A DNA stretch of 64,000 bases from UBA7662 sp036787895 (GTDB lineage: Bacteria; Bacteroidota; Bacteroidia; UBA7662), in contig DAIQOK010000006.1 in NCBI GenBank assembly GCA_036787895.1, positions 1 through 64,000 of the forward strand. The letters run 5' to 3'. The stretch's first letter is position 1, and the number at the start of each line of letters is the position of its first letter. The notes under the pieces were generated by a model that made no database searches, had not been told where the DNA came from, and saw nothing but the letters and a program-made list of their open reading frames with translations. The translations under genes were made by a program, and so were the position numbers. Positions 1 through 7,483 of the stretch are shown here, one piece after another.

Positions 1-2
1 TC

Positions 3-362
3 GATGGCAACCGCGAAGGTGGCGAGCGTCGTCCGTGGACGCCACGTGAAGGTGGTAACGACCGTCCTCGATTCGATGGCAACCGTGAAGGCGGTGAACG
101 TCGTCCGTGGACGCCACGTGAAGGTGGTAACGACCGGCCTCGTTTTGATGGCAACCGTGAAGGCGGCGAACGTCGTCCGTGGACCCCACGTGAAGGAGGC
201 CATGATCGTCCTCGCAACGATTTCCGAAGAGAAAGTGGCGAACGCCGCCCTTGGGCCCCGCGTGAAGGCGGCCATGATCGTCCTCGTTTCGATGGCAACC
301 GCGAAGGTGGCGAGCGTCGTCCGTGGACGCCACGTGAAGGTGGCAACGATCGTCCACGCTAC
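3..362 (+). repeat. 72-bp tandem repeat, five units, coding
   Basis: Five consecutive 72-bp units start at 3, 75, 147, 219 and 291, followed by a degenerate sixth from 363. In the frame of the downstream pseudouridine synthase each unit encodes 24 residues of the type DGNREGGERRPWTPREGG followed by a short Asn/His-Asp-Arg-Pro-Arg link. The fourth unit is the most diverged (DFRRESGERRPWAPREGG). The array continues beyond the left edge of the window. Such in-frame arrays can expand and contract by slippage or recombination. Confidence 0.9.
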
Positions 363-1196
363 GATCGCCGTGAAGATGGTGGCCGCAATGAACGCCGTTA
401 TCCGAAAGACAAATCAAATGGCCGCGTAGATACCCGTCGTAAAAGCCGGGGTGATGAGCCCGTAAAACCGGTGACCATCAATTTCGATGAGCCAATGCGT
501 TTAAATCGTTATATCGCCAATGCCGGTGTTTGTTCGCGTCGCAGGGCGGACGAACTCATTGCCAATGGCAGCATTCAGGTTAACGGAACTGTAGTTACTG
601 AATTGGGTTCACGCGTGAATCCGGGAGATACGGTTACCTATAACGATAAAAAACTGACGCTGGAAACCCTGGTGTATGTGTTGCTTAACAAACCGAAAGA
701 TTTCATCACCACCCTCGACGATCCGGAAGATCGCCGTACGGTAATGAGTCTGGTTGAAAAGGCTACGGATGAACGTATATTCCCGGTAGGTCGATTAGAT
801 CGCAATACCACAGGTTTACTATTACTCACCAACGATGGCGAGGTAGCTCAGAAACTTACCCATCCAAGTAATGAAATTGGCAAAGTGTACGATGTGGTTT
901 TAGATAAGCCACTCACCAAAGCTGATTTCGAAAAAATTGCTGCGGGTGTAGAGCTCGAAGATGGTATGGCATATGTAGATGCCGTGGCTTTCCCTGATCC
1001 TGACGATAAGACATCGGTGGGTTTGGAGATTCACAGTGGTCGTAATCGTATAGTACGCCGCATTTTTGAGTCGCTGGGTTACGATGTAGTCAAACTCGAC
1101 CGTGTATTGTATGCCGGTTTGACCAAAAAAGACCTGCCGCGCGGTAACTGGCGTTACCTTTCCGAAAAGGAAATACGTGCGCTGAAGTCGATTTAA
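3..1196 (+). CDS. rluB: RluB/RsuA-family 23S rRNA pseudouridine synthase with Arg/Gly-rich repeat extension (5' partial)
   Basis: Isomerises a uridine to pseudouridine in ribosomal RNA. The frame is open from the window edge, so the start codon lies upstream and 397 residues are visible. Residues 1-120 are 24-residue Arg/Gly/Glu-rich repeats, followed by a basic linker. An S4 RNA-binding domain starts near residue 165 (MRLNRYIANAGVCSRRRADE). The catalytic motif is GRLDRNTTGLLLLTNDG, with the nucleophilic Asp near residue 266. The family's conserved HSGRNRIVRRIFES follows. The internal Met at 471 would give a minimal enzyme of 241 residues, but the continuous frame and the in-frame repeats make the extension part of the protein. 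The extension is probably disordered and RNA-binding (inference); similar tails occur on Bacteroidota homologues. RluB rather than RsuA, RluE or RluF is a best guess. Confidence 0.88.
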   Translation, partial: DGNREGGERRPWTPREGGNDRPRFDGNREGGERRPWTPREGGNDRPRFDGNREGGERRPWTPREGGHDRPRNDFRRESGERRPWAPREGGHDRPRFDGNREGGERRPWTPREGGNDRPRYDRREDGGRNERRYPKDKSNGRVDTRRKSRGDEPVKPVTINFDEPMRLNRYIANAGVCSRRRADELIANGSIQVNGTVVTELGSRVNPGDTVTYNDKKLTLETLVYVLLNKPKDFITTLDDPEDRRTVMSLVEKATDERIFPVGRLDRNTTGLLLLTNDGEVAQKLTHPSNEIGKVYDVVLDKPLTKADFEKIAAGVELEDGMAYVDAVAFPDPDDKTSVGLEIHSGRNRIVRRIFESLGYDVVKLDRVLYAGLTKKDLPRGNWRYLSEKEIRALKSI

Positions 1197-1212
1197 TCGC
1201 TTCAATCCATAA

Positions 1213-1247
1213 AAAAAGCTCCGTTCAGCCTCTGAACGGAGCTTTTT
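1213..1247. terminator. Bidirectional intrinsic terminator
   Basis: A perfect 16-bp inverted repeat (aaaaagctccgttcag / ctgaacggagcttttt) with a 3-nt loop. It sits between the convergent rluB and T9SS-cargo genes. A and T runs on the two flanks let it act on both strands. Confidence 0.9.
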
Positions 1248-1264
1248 AGTTTTAGAGAAGCTGC

Positions 1265-2092
1265 TTAACGAACCAGAAATTTCTGGGTCAGTTTTTTGTC
1301 TCCTTTTTCCAGCGTAATAAAATACATGCCGGCATTCAGGCGATCGGCCAGTTCGAAACTTTTGGTGTGTTCGCCCTGACTTTCCTGTCCTTCGAACAGC
1401 TTCATCATGTTTTTGCCGGTGATGTCGAAAATATGGATGCGCACCATTTGGTTCGACTCCAGATTAAAGTTGAGGTTAATTTTGTCGATAACCGGGTTAG
1501 GGAAAATCGAAATTTTGTTGAATTTGCTGGTTTCATTCACCGACGCATTCAGGTTTTCCTGATAAGTTACCGACGTTTTGCCGTGGGTGCCAAAGCGGCC
1601 GGCAACATATGCCCCATAAAAAGTTACTGCACCTGAACCTGCAGCCGGAGCTGTCCAGTTGAAGGTCCAGCTGGCATTAGCTGTGCTTTGAGCAATACCA
1701 TGGGTGATGTATTTGGTGCCTACAATTTGTGTCCGTGCTGAACCGCTGGTGGTTGTATTGATCAACGTTCCCATATACTGACCATTCGGACGTTGAGGGG
1801 AAACCTGAAATCCTTTGTTGCCGGTACCGCTAAAGCTGACGATAAAGGTATAAGTGGCTCCAGGCGTATAACCCGCAGCAGGGATATTCGAAACTATTAG
1901 GCTGGGCGTATTTACAGGGTTGGGATTGTTGTGACATGCCGGTGAAGTGCCGCAGCTACCATTGTCTGCAGGAGAGCCGGTATTACCTGCAGGTGCACCA
2001 GTAGGATTGGTATGGGCAGTATTGTAGTTGAAATCGAGCCACATGGTGGCCGAAAATGCTACAAACAGCAATAGGGTAAATTTTCTAATCAT
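1265..2092 (-). CDS. T9SS type A sorting-domain protein with Reeler-like (choice-of-anchor V) domain
   Basis: Secreted protein of 275 residues. An N-terminal hydrophobic signal segment (IRKFTLLLFVAFSATMW) is followed by a Gly/Pro-rich stretch with a Cys-X4-Cys-His motif (CGTSPACH, about residues 48-55). After this comes a beta-rich domain of the choice-of-anchor V/Reeler-like type (GKGFQVSPQ-like region, here NKGFQVSPQRPNG). The last 75 residues are a type A T9SS sorting domain (ISIFPNPVIDKINLNFN ... LNAGMYFITLEKG), so the protein should cross the outer membrane by T9SS. It lies downstream of three genes on the same strand, two of which also carry CX4CH motifs. Whether its own CX4CH binds haem is unknown; homologues of the domain often carry a similar Cys-His pair. 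The function is not known. Confidence 0.8.
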   Translation of the reverse strand: MIRKFTLLLFVAFSATMWLDFNYNTAHTNPTGAPAGNTGSPADNGSCGTSPACHNNPNPVNTPSLIVSNIPAAGYTPGATYTFIVSFSGTGNKGFQVSPQRPNGQYMGTLINTTTSGSARTQIVGTKYITHGIAQSTANASWTFNWTAPAAGSGAVTFYGAYVAGRFGTHGKTSVTYQENLNASVNETSKFNKISIFPNPVIDKINLNFNLESNQMVRIHIFDITGKNMMKLFEGQESQGEHTKSFELADRLNAGMYFITLEKGDKKLTQKFLVR

Positions 2093-2122
2093 GCGCCTAA
2101 GTTAATCGTTCTGAGATTATGA

Positions 2123-2130
2123 CAAAATTA
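2123..2130 (-). promoter_or_regulatory. Candidate Bacteroidota -7 box (TAATTTTG)
   Basis: On the minus strand the sequence reads TAATTTTG, matching TAnnTTTG, 30 nt before the start codon of the T9SS cargo gene at 2092. I see no -33 TTG at the right spacing, so support is partial. Confidence 0.35.
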
Positions 2131-2155
2131 AAGTCGTAAGTTATCAAGTCTTCTT

Positions 2156-3028
2156 TCATCGAATTGTAAAGACTCGCGATAAATTAAAGCCAAATTGTAT
2201 ATCGCCTTTCAGCCATTGGCCATTGCCTTCGGTAATAAATTGCTTTTCGTTCATACCCCGATTATTGGTAAAATGAAGCTGAAACACGTGTCCACCGGTT
2301 TCAATATCGAAACCTACGGAAAGTGTATTATTATAGTTTTGTAACTGGTTTCTAGGCACAAGCCAATAATCGAAAGTCGTGGCCAACCGATTGTTGATTT
2401 TTACCCGACCGCCAATGCCAAGGGCGTAAATATCGTTAGGCTCAGTGTTAAGGTTTACCCAATTGCGATGAAAGAGGGTGGGGGTGAGTTGTAAAGTGAA
2501 CACTTCCGAAAATTTACGGGCAAGCAACAACTGGTGATAAAAACTCATGCGGTAACCAAATGGTGGCTCTGGTAAGCTGGGGTCGGCCCACTTCAGGGTT
2601 CCGGCTATGGTTCCGGCCGCATAGGTTAATGAGATGGGCATATTTACCTGGCCTGTGGATTGCCGCAGAATTTTATACTTTACAAAACCATCGTATTCTT
2701 TACCTACGTTGCTCCGTCCAATGCCTACCATCAGCCGGTCGGTGATGCCATAATCAAAGCTAAAGCGGACATTGGCCTGATCCAGCCCGAAGAGTTGGTA
2801 GGGGCCGCCGTTGATGCTGCCAAATCGGTGTAAAATGCGGAAGTCGAGCACGCCACCGGCTACATTTTCGATAGAGTGGCTGTTGATGATACGCGACGAT
2901 TTGAAAGCATATTTTACATAATCGGTTTCCTGAGGCTGACCGGCATTGAGCAAGGCTTCTAAATCGTCCTGCGCCCGGATTTGGGTGAAAACGAAGGTGA
3001 AGAGCAGTAGAAGTAGCGTTTTTTTCAT
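2156..3028 (-). CDS. DUF5777-family outer-membrane beta-barrel protein
   Basis: Exported protein of 290 residues. The start at 3028 gives a clean signal peptide (MKKTLLLLLFTFVFTQIRAQ). The longer reading frame runs into the upstream gene and has no signal. The mature part alternates short amphipathic strands with Tyr/Phe girdles and turns (RFSFDYGITDRLMVGIGRSN, FGYRMSFYHQLLLARK) and ends in ...FNLSRVFTIR, as outer-membrane barrels do. This matches DUF5777, a Bacteroidota family usually found next to c-type cytochromes. Here it starts 4 nt after the stop of a haem-motif lipoprotein, which supports a shared operon and a possible role at the outer membrane with those cytochromes (inference). No enzymatic motif is visible. 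Confidence 0.8.
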   Translation of the reverse strand: MKKTLLLLLFTFVFTQIRAQDDLEALLNAGQPQETDYVKYAFKSSRIINSHSIENVAGGVLDFRILHRFGSINGGPYQLFGLDQANVRFSFDYGITDRLMVGIGRSNVGKEYDGFVKYKILRQSTGQVNMPISLTYAAGTIAGTLKWADPSLPEPPFGYRMSFYHQLLLARKFSEVFTLQLTPTLFHRNWVNLNTEPNDIYALGIGGRVKINNRLATTFDYWLVPRNQLQNYNNTLSVGFDIETGGHVFQLHFTNNRGMNEKQFITEGNGQWLKGDIQFGFNLSRVFTIR

Positions 3029-3032
3029 CTCA

Positions 3033-3698
3033 TCAGTTCTGTTGGGCACCCTGGTGTATCCAGGCTTTGATTTGGTTGGTTTTGCAGGCAGATAAATTGC
3101 CTCCTTTGGGCATATAGAGGGAATTATTGGTAGGCAGGCTGATTCGCTCATAGATAGCGGCCTGCTTTTGTTGAATCTGGCTGAAGATCAGCAGATTTAA
3201 GCCGCCTTCTGAAAGGCTGTTGTTGTGGCAACCTACACAATTCTGATCAAGGATGTTCCTGATGGTATTCGCGTATGAAACAGCGGCTGTATCGCACTGA
3301 TCCTCGGCACGAAAAGTGTTGCGAGCCCCTTCCAATATCCAGCGCCGTATGAGTTCGGTTTGTGAACTACTGAAAGCGGACTGAGGGGGAGGTGGCATAC
3401 GTTTGTCCGGATCCGATTCGGTAATGACTTCATACAGTTCACTGTTGTCGGGCTTACGGGCTTTAACTTGTTTTAGGATGTTGACATAATCGGTGAGTTG
3501 TACGCCATCGCGCCGGGTGCCGGCATCGTGACATCCCGATAGGGCACAATTCGAAATTAAAAGCGGTAATACCTCATCTTGAAAACTGACTTCCGTGCTG
3601 CCGGAAGGTAGGGCTATTGGGCCATTGTAGACCAATGGGTCGTGCTTACAGGCCAAAACGGCCAAAAACAACAGGAGTGTTAGCAGAATTTTATACAT
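3033..3698 (-). CDS. Lipoprotein with two c-type haem motifs (CX4CH and CXXCH)
   Basis: Lipoprotein of 221 residues, started at 3698 (MYKILLTLLLFLAVLACKHD), where the lipobox LAVLAC places the acylated Cys at residue 17. An upstream in-frame Met adds ten non-signal residues and overlaps the preceding gene further, so it is rejected. Two cytochrome-like modules are visible. The first has NCALSGCHDAG (CX4CH) and a downstream RMPPPP methionine segment. The second has NCVGCHNN (CXXCH) and a later MPKGG methionine. This is the planctomycete/Bacteroidetes type of cytochrome c module, with a Met-Pro sixth-ligand region. The likely role is periplasmic or surface electron transfer. Its ATG overlaps the upstream stop by one base (TGATG), and DUF5777 follows 4 nt downstream. 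Confidence 0.8.
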   Translation of the reverse strand: MYKILLTLLLFLAVLACKHDPLVYNGPIALPSGSTEVSFQDEVLPLLISNCALSGCHDAGTRRDGVQLTDYVNILKQVKARKPDNSELYEVITESDPDKRMPPPPQSAFSSSQTELIRRWILEGARNTFRAEDQCDTAAVSYANTIRNILDQNCVGCHNNSLSEGGLNLLIFSQIQQKQAAIYERISLPTNNSLYMPKGGNLSACKTNQIKAWIHQGAQQN

Positions 3699-4096
3699 CA
3701 GTTGGCAGCTTTGCCTTGGTTTACCCAAGCTTCCAGGGTATTAATAAAACAACTGTTCATTGCACCGGAAGGAGGCATGGTGCCTTGTTTGGTGCGAAAT
3801 ACGATGCGGTCGGCATGAGTTTGTGCATTGGCGACAGTGGTTAAATCTACGTTCCCTGCCGGAAAAGCACCGGAATGGCAACCTGCTGTTGCGCAGTTGT
3901 TGTCGAGTATGGGTTTAACCTTCGCAGCAAAACTTACTGCGGTTGTGTCACAGCCGGCACCGGGTATGTTCACATAATAGTCCTGGGCATTGTCGTAAAA
4001 ACAGGCTTGTAAGAGGACTAAGCCGAGCAACAAGAATAAAATCGACCATATAGAAGCAGAAGCTTTTGCTGTCATAATGTTGGGTGTTTTAAACAT
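3698..4096 (-). CDS. Small cytochrome-c-like lipoprotein (CX4CH)
   Basis: Lipoprotein of 132 residues with a long hydrophobic signal (WSILFLLLGLVLLQAC) whose lipobox Cys is near residue 32. A single haem-type motif NCATAGCHSG (CX4CH) is followed by a TMPPSGAM segment, a plausible Met axial ligand. This reads as a one-module version of the next gene. The start at 4096 is used; the Met at 4075 is an equally good alternative with an intact signal peptide. It is the first gene of a minus-strand operon (this gene, the two-haem lipoprotein, DUF5777). The CX4CH spacing is unusual for cytochrome c, and its presence in neighbouring genes argues that it is functional. Confidence 0.75.
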   Translation of the reverse strand: MFKTPNIMTAKASASIWSILFLLLGLVLLQACFYDNAQDYYVNIPGAGCDTTAVSFAAKVKPILDNNCATAGCHSGAFPAGNVDLTTVANAQTHADRIVFRTKQGTMPPSGAMNSCFINTLEAWVNQGKAAN

Positions 4097-4264
4097 AGCT
4101 ACGTAAGTAATGCGCAGATTGTTTGTACAAAAATCACATTTTCAGTTCTTTATTAAAAGGAATGTTTTTCCGGCAGACTTTGAACCGGTAGATCTGTAGT
4201 TATAAAACGTATAAAAGGTGGTTGAAACAGAAAAATTCGACGGTGCAGGGCCACTTTAGTTCCC

Positions 4265-4272
4265 TAAATTTG
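4265..4272 (+). promoter_or_regulatory. Candidate -7 box (TAAATTTG) for threonine dehydrogenase
   Basis: TAAATTTG matches the Bacteroidota TAnnTTTG element and lies 22 nt upstream of the ATG at 4295. The 198-nt region 4097-4294 holds no gene. I see no clear -33 box. Confidence 0.45.
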
Positions 4273-4294
4273 CGACAAGTAAATCCAAAGGGAC

Positions 4295-5236
4295 ATGTCA
4301 ACGACAGCCACACGTATCCTCATCATCGGTTCTGAAGGTCAGTTAGGCTCTGAACTATCCGCAGCTCTTATTGCTAAACACGGTCGCGACGCTGTTATCT
4401 GCAGCGATTTGCGGAACCCGCGCCCCGAACTCGACCGGCGCTTTATGGTGTTGGATGCGATGGATACGCCGGCCATTGAAAAAGTGTTGATTTCCGAAAA
4501 AATTACACAGGTATACCTACTTGCTGCGGTTTTGTCGGCTACCGGTGAAAAAAAACCTGATTTTGCCTGGAAACTGAATATGGGAAGTCTGCTTTCTTTG
4601 CTCGATTTAGCGGTAAAACTGAAATTGGAAAGGGTATTCTGGCCAAGTTCAATTGCCGCATTTGGCCCGAACACACCCAAGGTGAATACGCCACAAATGG
4701 GTTATATGGATCCCAATACGGTATATGGTATCAGCAAGCTTACGGGTGAACTGTGGTGTCAGTATTATTTTCAGCGTTATGGCCTGGATGTACGTTCAAT
4801 TCGATATCCGGGAATTATCAGTTGGAAAACCCCTCCAGGCGGTGGCACGACCGATTATGCCATTGAAATATTCCATGAAGCCTTACAAAAGCAGCGATAC
4901 AGCTGTTTTTTAAGCGCCCATACGCCCCTGCCGATGATGTTTGTAGATGATGCCATTCGCGCCACTATCGAACTCATGGAAGCACCTGCAGAAAAAATAA
5001 AAACCCGCACGAGTTATAATCTGGCGGCGGTTAGTTTTACACCGGCTGAACTAGCTGCTGCCATTCAACAGGAAATCCCCATCTTCAAAATCGATTATGC
5101 GCCGGATTTCCGCCAGGCCATAGCCGATTCCTGGCCGGGTTCTATCGACGACAGCGCTGCGCGCAACGAATGGGGCTGGCAGCACCGTTTTGATACAACG
5201 GCCATTGTGAAAGAAATGCTCGAAAATTTGCGCTAA
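4295..5236 (+). CDS. tdh: L-threonine 3-dehydrogenase, SDR (epimerase-like) type
   Basis: Oxidises L-threonine with NAD to 2-amino-3-ketobutyrate, the first step of threonine catabolism to glycine. The 313 residues form an extended short-chain dehydrogenase. A Rossmann glycine motif IIGSEGQLGSEL lies near residue 10. A catalytic Ser region (FWPSSIAAFGP) is followed by the catalytic YGISK (YxxxK). The PGIISWKTPPGGGTTDYAIE segment is characteristic of the Flavobacterium-type threonine dehydrogenase and separates it from UDP-galactose 4-epimerase. It is monocistronic, with its own -7 box upstream and a convergent recQ whose stop is 3 nt away. No accompanying 2-amino-3-ketobutyrate ligase gene is in the window. 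Confidence 0.88.
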   Translation: MSTTATRILIIGSEGQLGSELSAALIAKHGRDAVICSDLRNPRPELDRRFMVLDAMDTPAIEKVLISEKITQVYLLAAVLSATGEKKPDFAWKLNMGSLLSLLDLAVKLKLERVFWPSSIAAFGPNTPKVNTPQMGYMDPNTVYGISKLTGELWCQYYFQRYGLDVRSIRYPGIISWKTPPGGGTTDYAIEIFHEALQKQRYSCFLSAHTPLPMMFVDDAIRATIELMEAPAEKIKTRTSYNLAAVSFTPAELAAAIQQEIPIFKIDYAPDFRQAIADSWPGSIDDSAARNEWGWQHRFDTTAIVKEMLENLR

Positions 5237-5239
5237 ACC

Positions 5240-7423
5240 TCAGTTGGCCTGCTCACTCAAAAATTTAATGCGGATGAGCTTCAGGTCCTCTTCTGTAAAG
5301 TCGTCGCCTAAAGCTCGCGCAGCTTCACGTATATCGTCGGTGTCGGCTGAGCGGAAGTAATCGTAGGCTTCTTGCTGCAATTCGGTATCCATCACATTGT
5401 TGATGTGGTAATCGAGATTCACCTTAGTACCGCTGTCTACTATGGTCTGTATTTCATCCAAAACCTCATCGTAACTGAGATTTTTAGAACGTGCCAGCTC
5501 GTTCAACGGCATTTTCCGGTCGATACCGCCAATGAGGAATACCTTGACCTGCGATTTGTTGACGGTTGATTTGACGACAAGGTCTTCCGGCCGTTCAATC
5601 TCATTTTCTTCCACATAACGGGCAATCAGTTCGAGAAAGGCCTTGCCGAATTTGGCGGCTTTACCGGGTCCAACCCCGGAAATATTTTGAAGTTCCTGGA
5701 GATTAATGGGATAATTGGTGGCCATTTCTTCCAGCGAAGGGTCCTGGAAAATGACGTAAGGCGGGAGGTTTTTTTCTTTGGCGACCTTCTTACGCAAATC
5801 GCGCAACAGCTCAAAAAGTTTGTTGTCGAGTACCTCAGCTTGCTGGGATTCGTTGTTCTCTTCTCGCACTTCTGAATAGTCGTTGTCGAGCGCAAATTCA
5901 AGCTCAAAGGGGTCTTTGAGGTAGGCTTCACCCAGCTCGCCAATTTTGAGCAGGCCGTAATTCTCAATGTCTTTGAGGAAGAAGTTGCGGAAGAGTACCT
6001 GTTTAATCAGCGATTTCCAGAAAATGCTGCCTTTTTCTTTGCCGCTGCCAAAATCCGGACTGCGGTGGTGACCATATGCTTCAATTTCAGGCGTAAGCTC
6101 ACCCATCATGAAGTTCACGATGTGCTCGTAATCGAATTTTTTGCCCAATTTTTTGACGATGCTGAGCAAGCTCACCACCTCATCAAATGCCTTGACTTTC
6201 GGTTTGGGGTGTCGGCAGGCATCGCACATCCGGTTGCAGCCGCTGTCGTCGAAAGTCTCGCCGAAATAATGTAAAATCTGTTTGCGTCGACAAGCGGCTG
6301 ATTCGACATAGGCTACCACTTCATTCAGCAACAAATGCCCGATTTCTTTTTCGGAAACCGGCTTGTCTTTCATGAATTTCTGGAGCTTTTGGATGTCTTT
6401 TTCGCTGTAATAGGCAATACAAACGCCTTCCAGGCCATCGCGACCGGCACGACCGGTTTCCTGGTAATAACTTTCAATAGATTTTGGGATGTCGTAATGT
6501 ATTACGAAACGTACATCCGGCTTATCGATGCCCATGCCAAAAGCAATGGTGGCGACGATGACGTCCACATCTTCCATCAGGAATTTATCCTGGTTTTGGA
6601 TGCGGACATTGGAGTCGAGGCCGGCGTGGTAGGGTGCAGCTTTGATGCCGTTAGCCACCAGAATATCTGCTATCTCTTCGGCTTTTTTGCGGCTAAGGGT
6701 ATAGATGATGCCCGACTTGCCCATATTTTCCTTGATGTAGCGGATGATGCTTTTGACGGCATTTTGTTTAGGCCTGACTTCGTAATACAGATTGGGACGA
6801 TTGAAGGAAGATTTGAAGATGGTAGCCTCACTCATCTGGAGGTTCTTCATGATATCGACCTGAACCTTGGGTGTTGCTGTTGCTGTAAGTGCAATGATGG
6901 GAACTTCGCCAATTTCCTGCACCATTTGTTTGATTTTCCGGTATTCGGGTCGGAAATCATGGCCCCATTCTGAAATACAATGTGCTTCGTCGACTGCCAC
7001 GAAAGAGATAGGAACGGAACGCAGGAAGTCAATATTTTCTTGTTTACCCAAAGACTCGGGAGCCACGTAGAGCATTTTGGTAGTGCCATCGGTTACGGAG
7101 GATTTCACCCGTTTGATATCGGTTTTACTCAACGAGGAGTTCAGGAATTCGGCTACACCATCAGTGCCGGAAAATGCCCTGACGGCATCCACCTGATTTT
7201 TCATCAAGGCGATGAGTGGCGAAATAATAATGGCTGTACCGGGCAGCGCGATGGCTGGCAGTTGATAACAAAGCGACTTGCCCGCACCTGTGGGCATGAT
7301 CACGAAGGTATTCTTCTTGTTATAAATATTGAGGATAATGTCCTCTTGCTGGCCTTTAAAGCCATCAAAGCCGAAAAAGTCTTTTAGCGTCTTACGCAGT
7401 TGTTCTTTTGATCCCATAGGCAA
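5240..7423 (-). CDS. recQ: ATP-dependent DNA helicase RecQ
   Basis: 3'-5' DNA helicase in recombination and replication-fork repair. The 727 residues show the helicase motifs in order: Walker A MPTGAGKSLCYQLPAI near residue 43, the DEAH box (AVDEAHCISEWGHDFRPEY), motif III ALTATATPKV, then FGMGIDKPDVR and QETGRAGRDG in the second RecA lobe. The RecQ zinc-binding region follows (CRRKQILHYFGE ... CNRMCDACRHP), then a winged helix and a C-terminal HRDC domain (LPPYVIFQDPSLEEMA). A further C-terminal extension of about 100 residues past HRDC is usual in Bacteroidota RecQ. The start is either Met1 or Met3, with little difference. The gene is divergent from kdsD. Confidence 0.95.
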   Translation of the reverse strand: MPMGSKEQLRKTLKDFFGFDGFKGQQEDIILNIYNKKNTFVIMPTGAGKSLCYQLPAIALPGTAIIISPLIALMKNQVDAVRAFSGTDGVAEFLNSSLSKTDIKRVKSSVTDGTTKMLYVAPESLGKQENIDFLRSVPISFVAVDEAHCISEWGHDFRPEYRKIKQMVQEIGEVPIIALTATATPKVQVDIMKNLQMSEATIFKSSFNRPNLYYEVRPKQNAVKSIIRYIKENMGKSGIIYTLSRKKAEEIADILVANGIKAAPYHAGLDSNVRIQNQDKFLMEDVDVIVATIAFGMGIDKPDVRFVIHYDIPKSIESYYQETGRAGRDGLEGVCIAYYSEKDIQKLQKFMKDKPVSEKEIGHLLLNEVVAYVESAACRRKQILHYFGETFDDSGCNRMCDACRHPKPKVKAFDEVVSLLSIVKKLGKKFDYEHIVNFMMGELTPEIEAYGHHRSPDFGSGKEKGSIFWKSLIKQVLFRNFFLKDIENYGLLKIGELGEAYLKDPFELEFALDNDYSEVREENNESQQAEVLDNKLFELLRDLRKKVAKEKNLPPYVIFQDPSLEEMATNYPINLQELQNISGVGPGKAAKFGKAFLELIARYVEENEIERPEDLVVKSTVNKSQVKVFLIGGIDRKMPLNELARSKNLSYDEVLDEIQTIVDSGTKVNLDYHINNVMDTELQQEAYDYFRSADTDDIREAARALGDDFTEEDLKLIRIKFLSEQAN

Positions 7424-7448
7424 AACCCCTCACACAACAAAAATTCAG

Positions 7449-7456
7449 TAGGTTTG
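7449..7456 (+). promoter_or_regulatory. Candidate -7 box (TAGGTTTG) for kdsD
   Basis: TAGGTTTG matches TAnnTTTG and overlaps the most upstream possible TTG codon (7454-7456) of the kdsD frame. If it is a promoter, translation must begin further downstream, at TTG 7484 or ATG 7532. No -33 TTG is seen at the expected distance. Confidence 0.4.
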
Positions 7457-7483
7457 TACGTTCAAGATAAACAAAATTTTCAC

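Noticed and set aside
4..429. 141-residue open frame (Val/Ala/Arg-rich) on the plus strand
   Set aside because: It is the wrong phase of the tandem repeat. The phase continuous with the pseudouridine synthase is open from position 3 to 1196 and encodes the Arg/Gly repeats.
6335..6973. 212-residue plus-strand frame inside recQ
   Set aside because: It is antisense to conserved helicase motifs, and its composition (many Phe, Asp, Val) is the complement of recQ codons.
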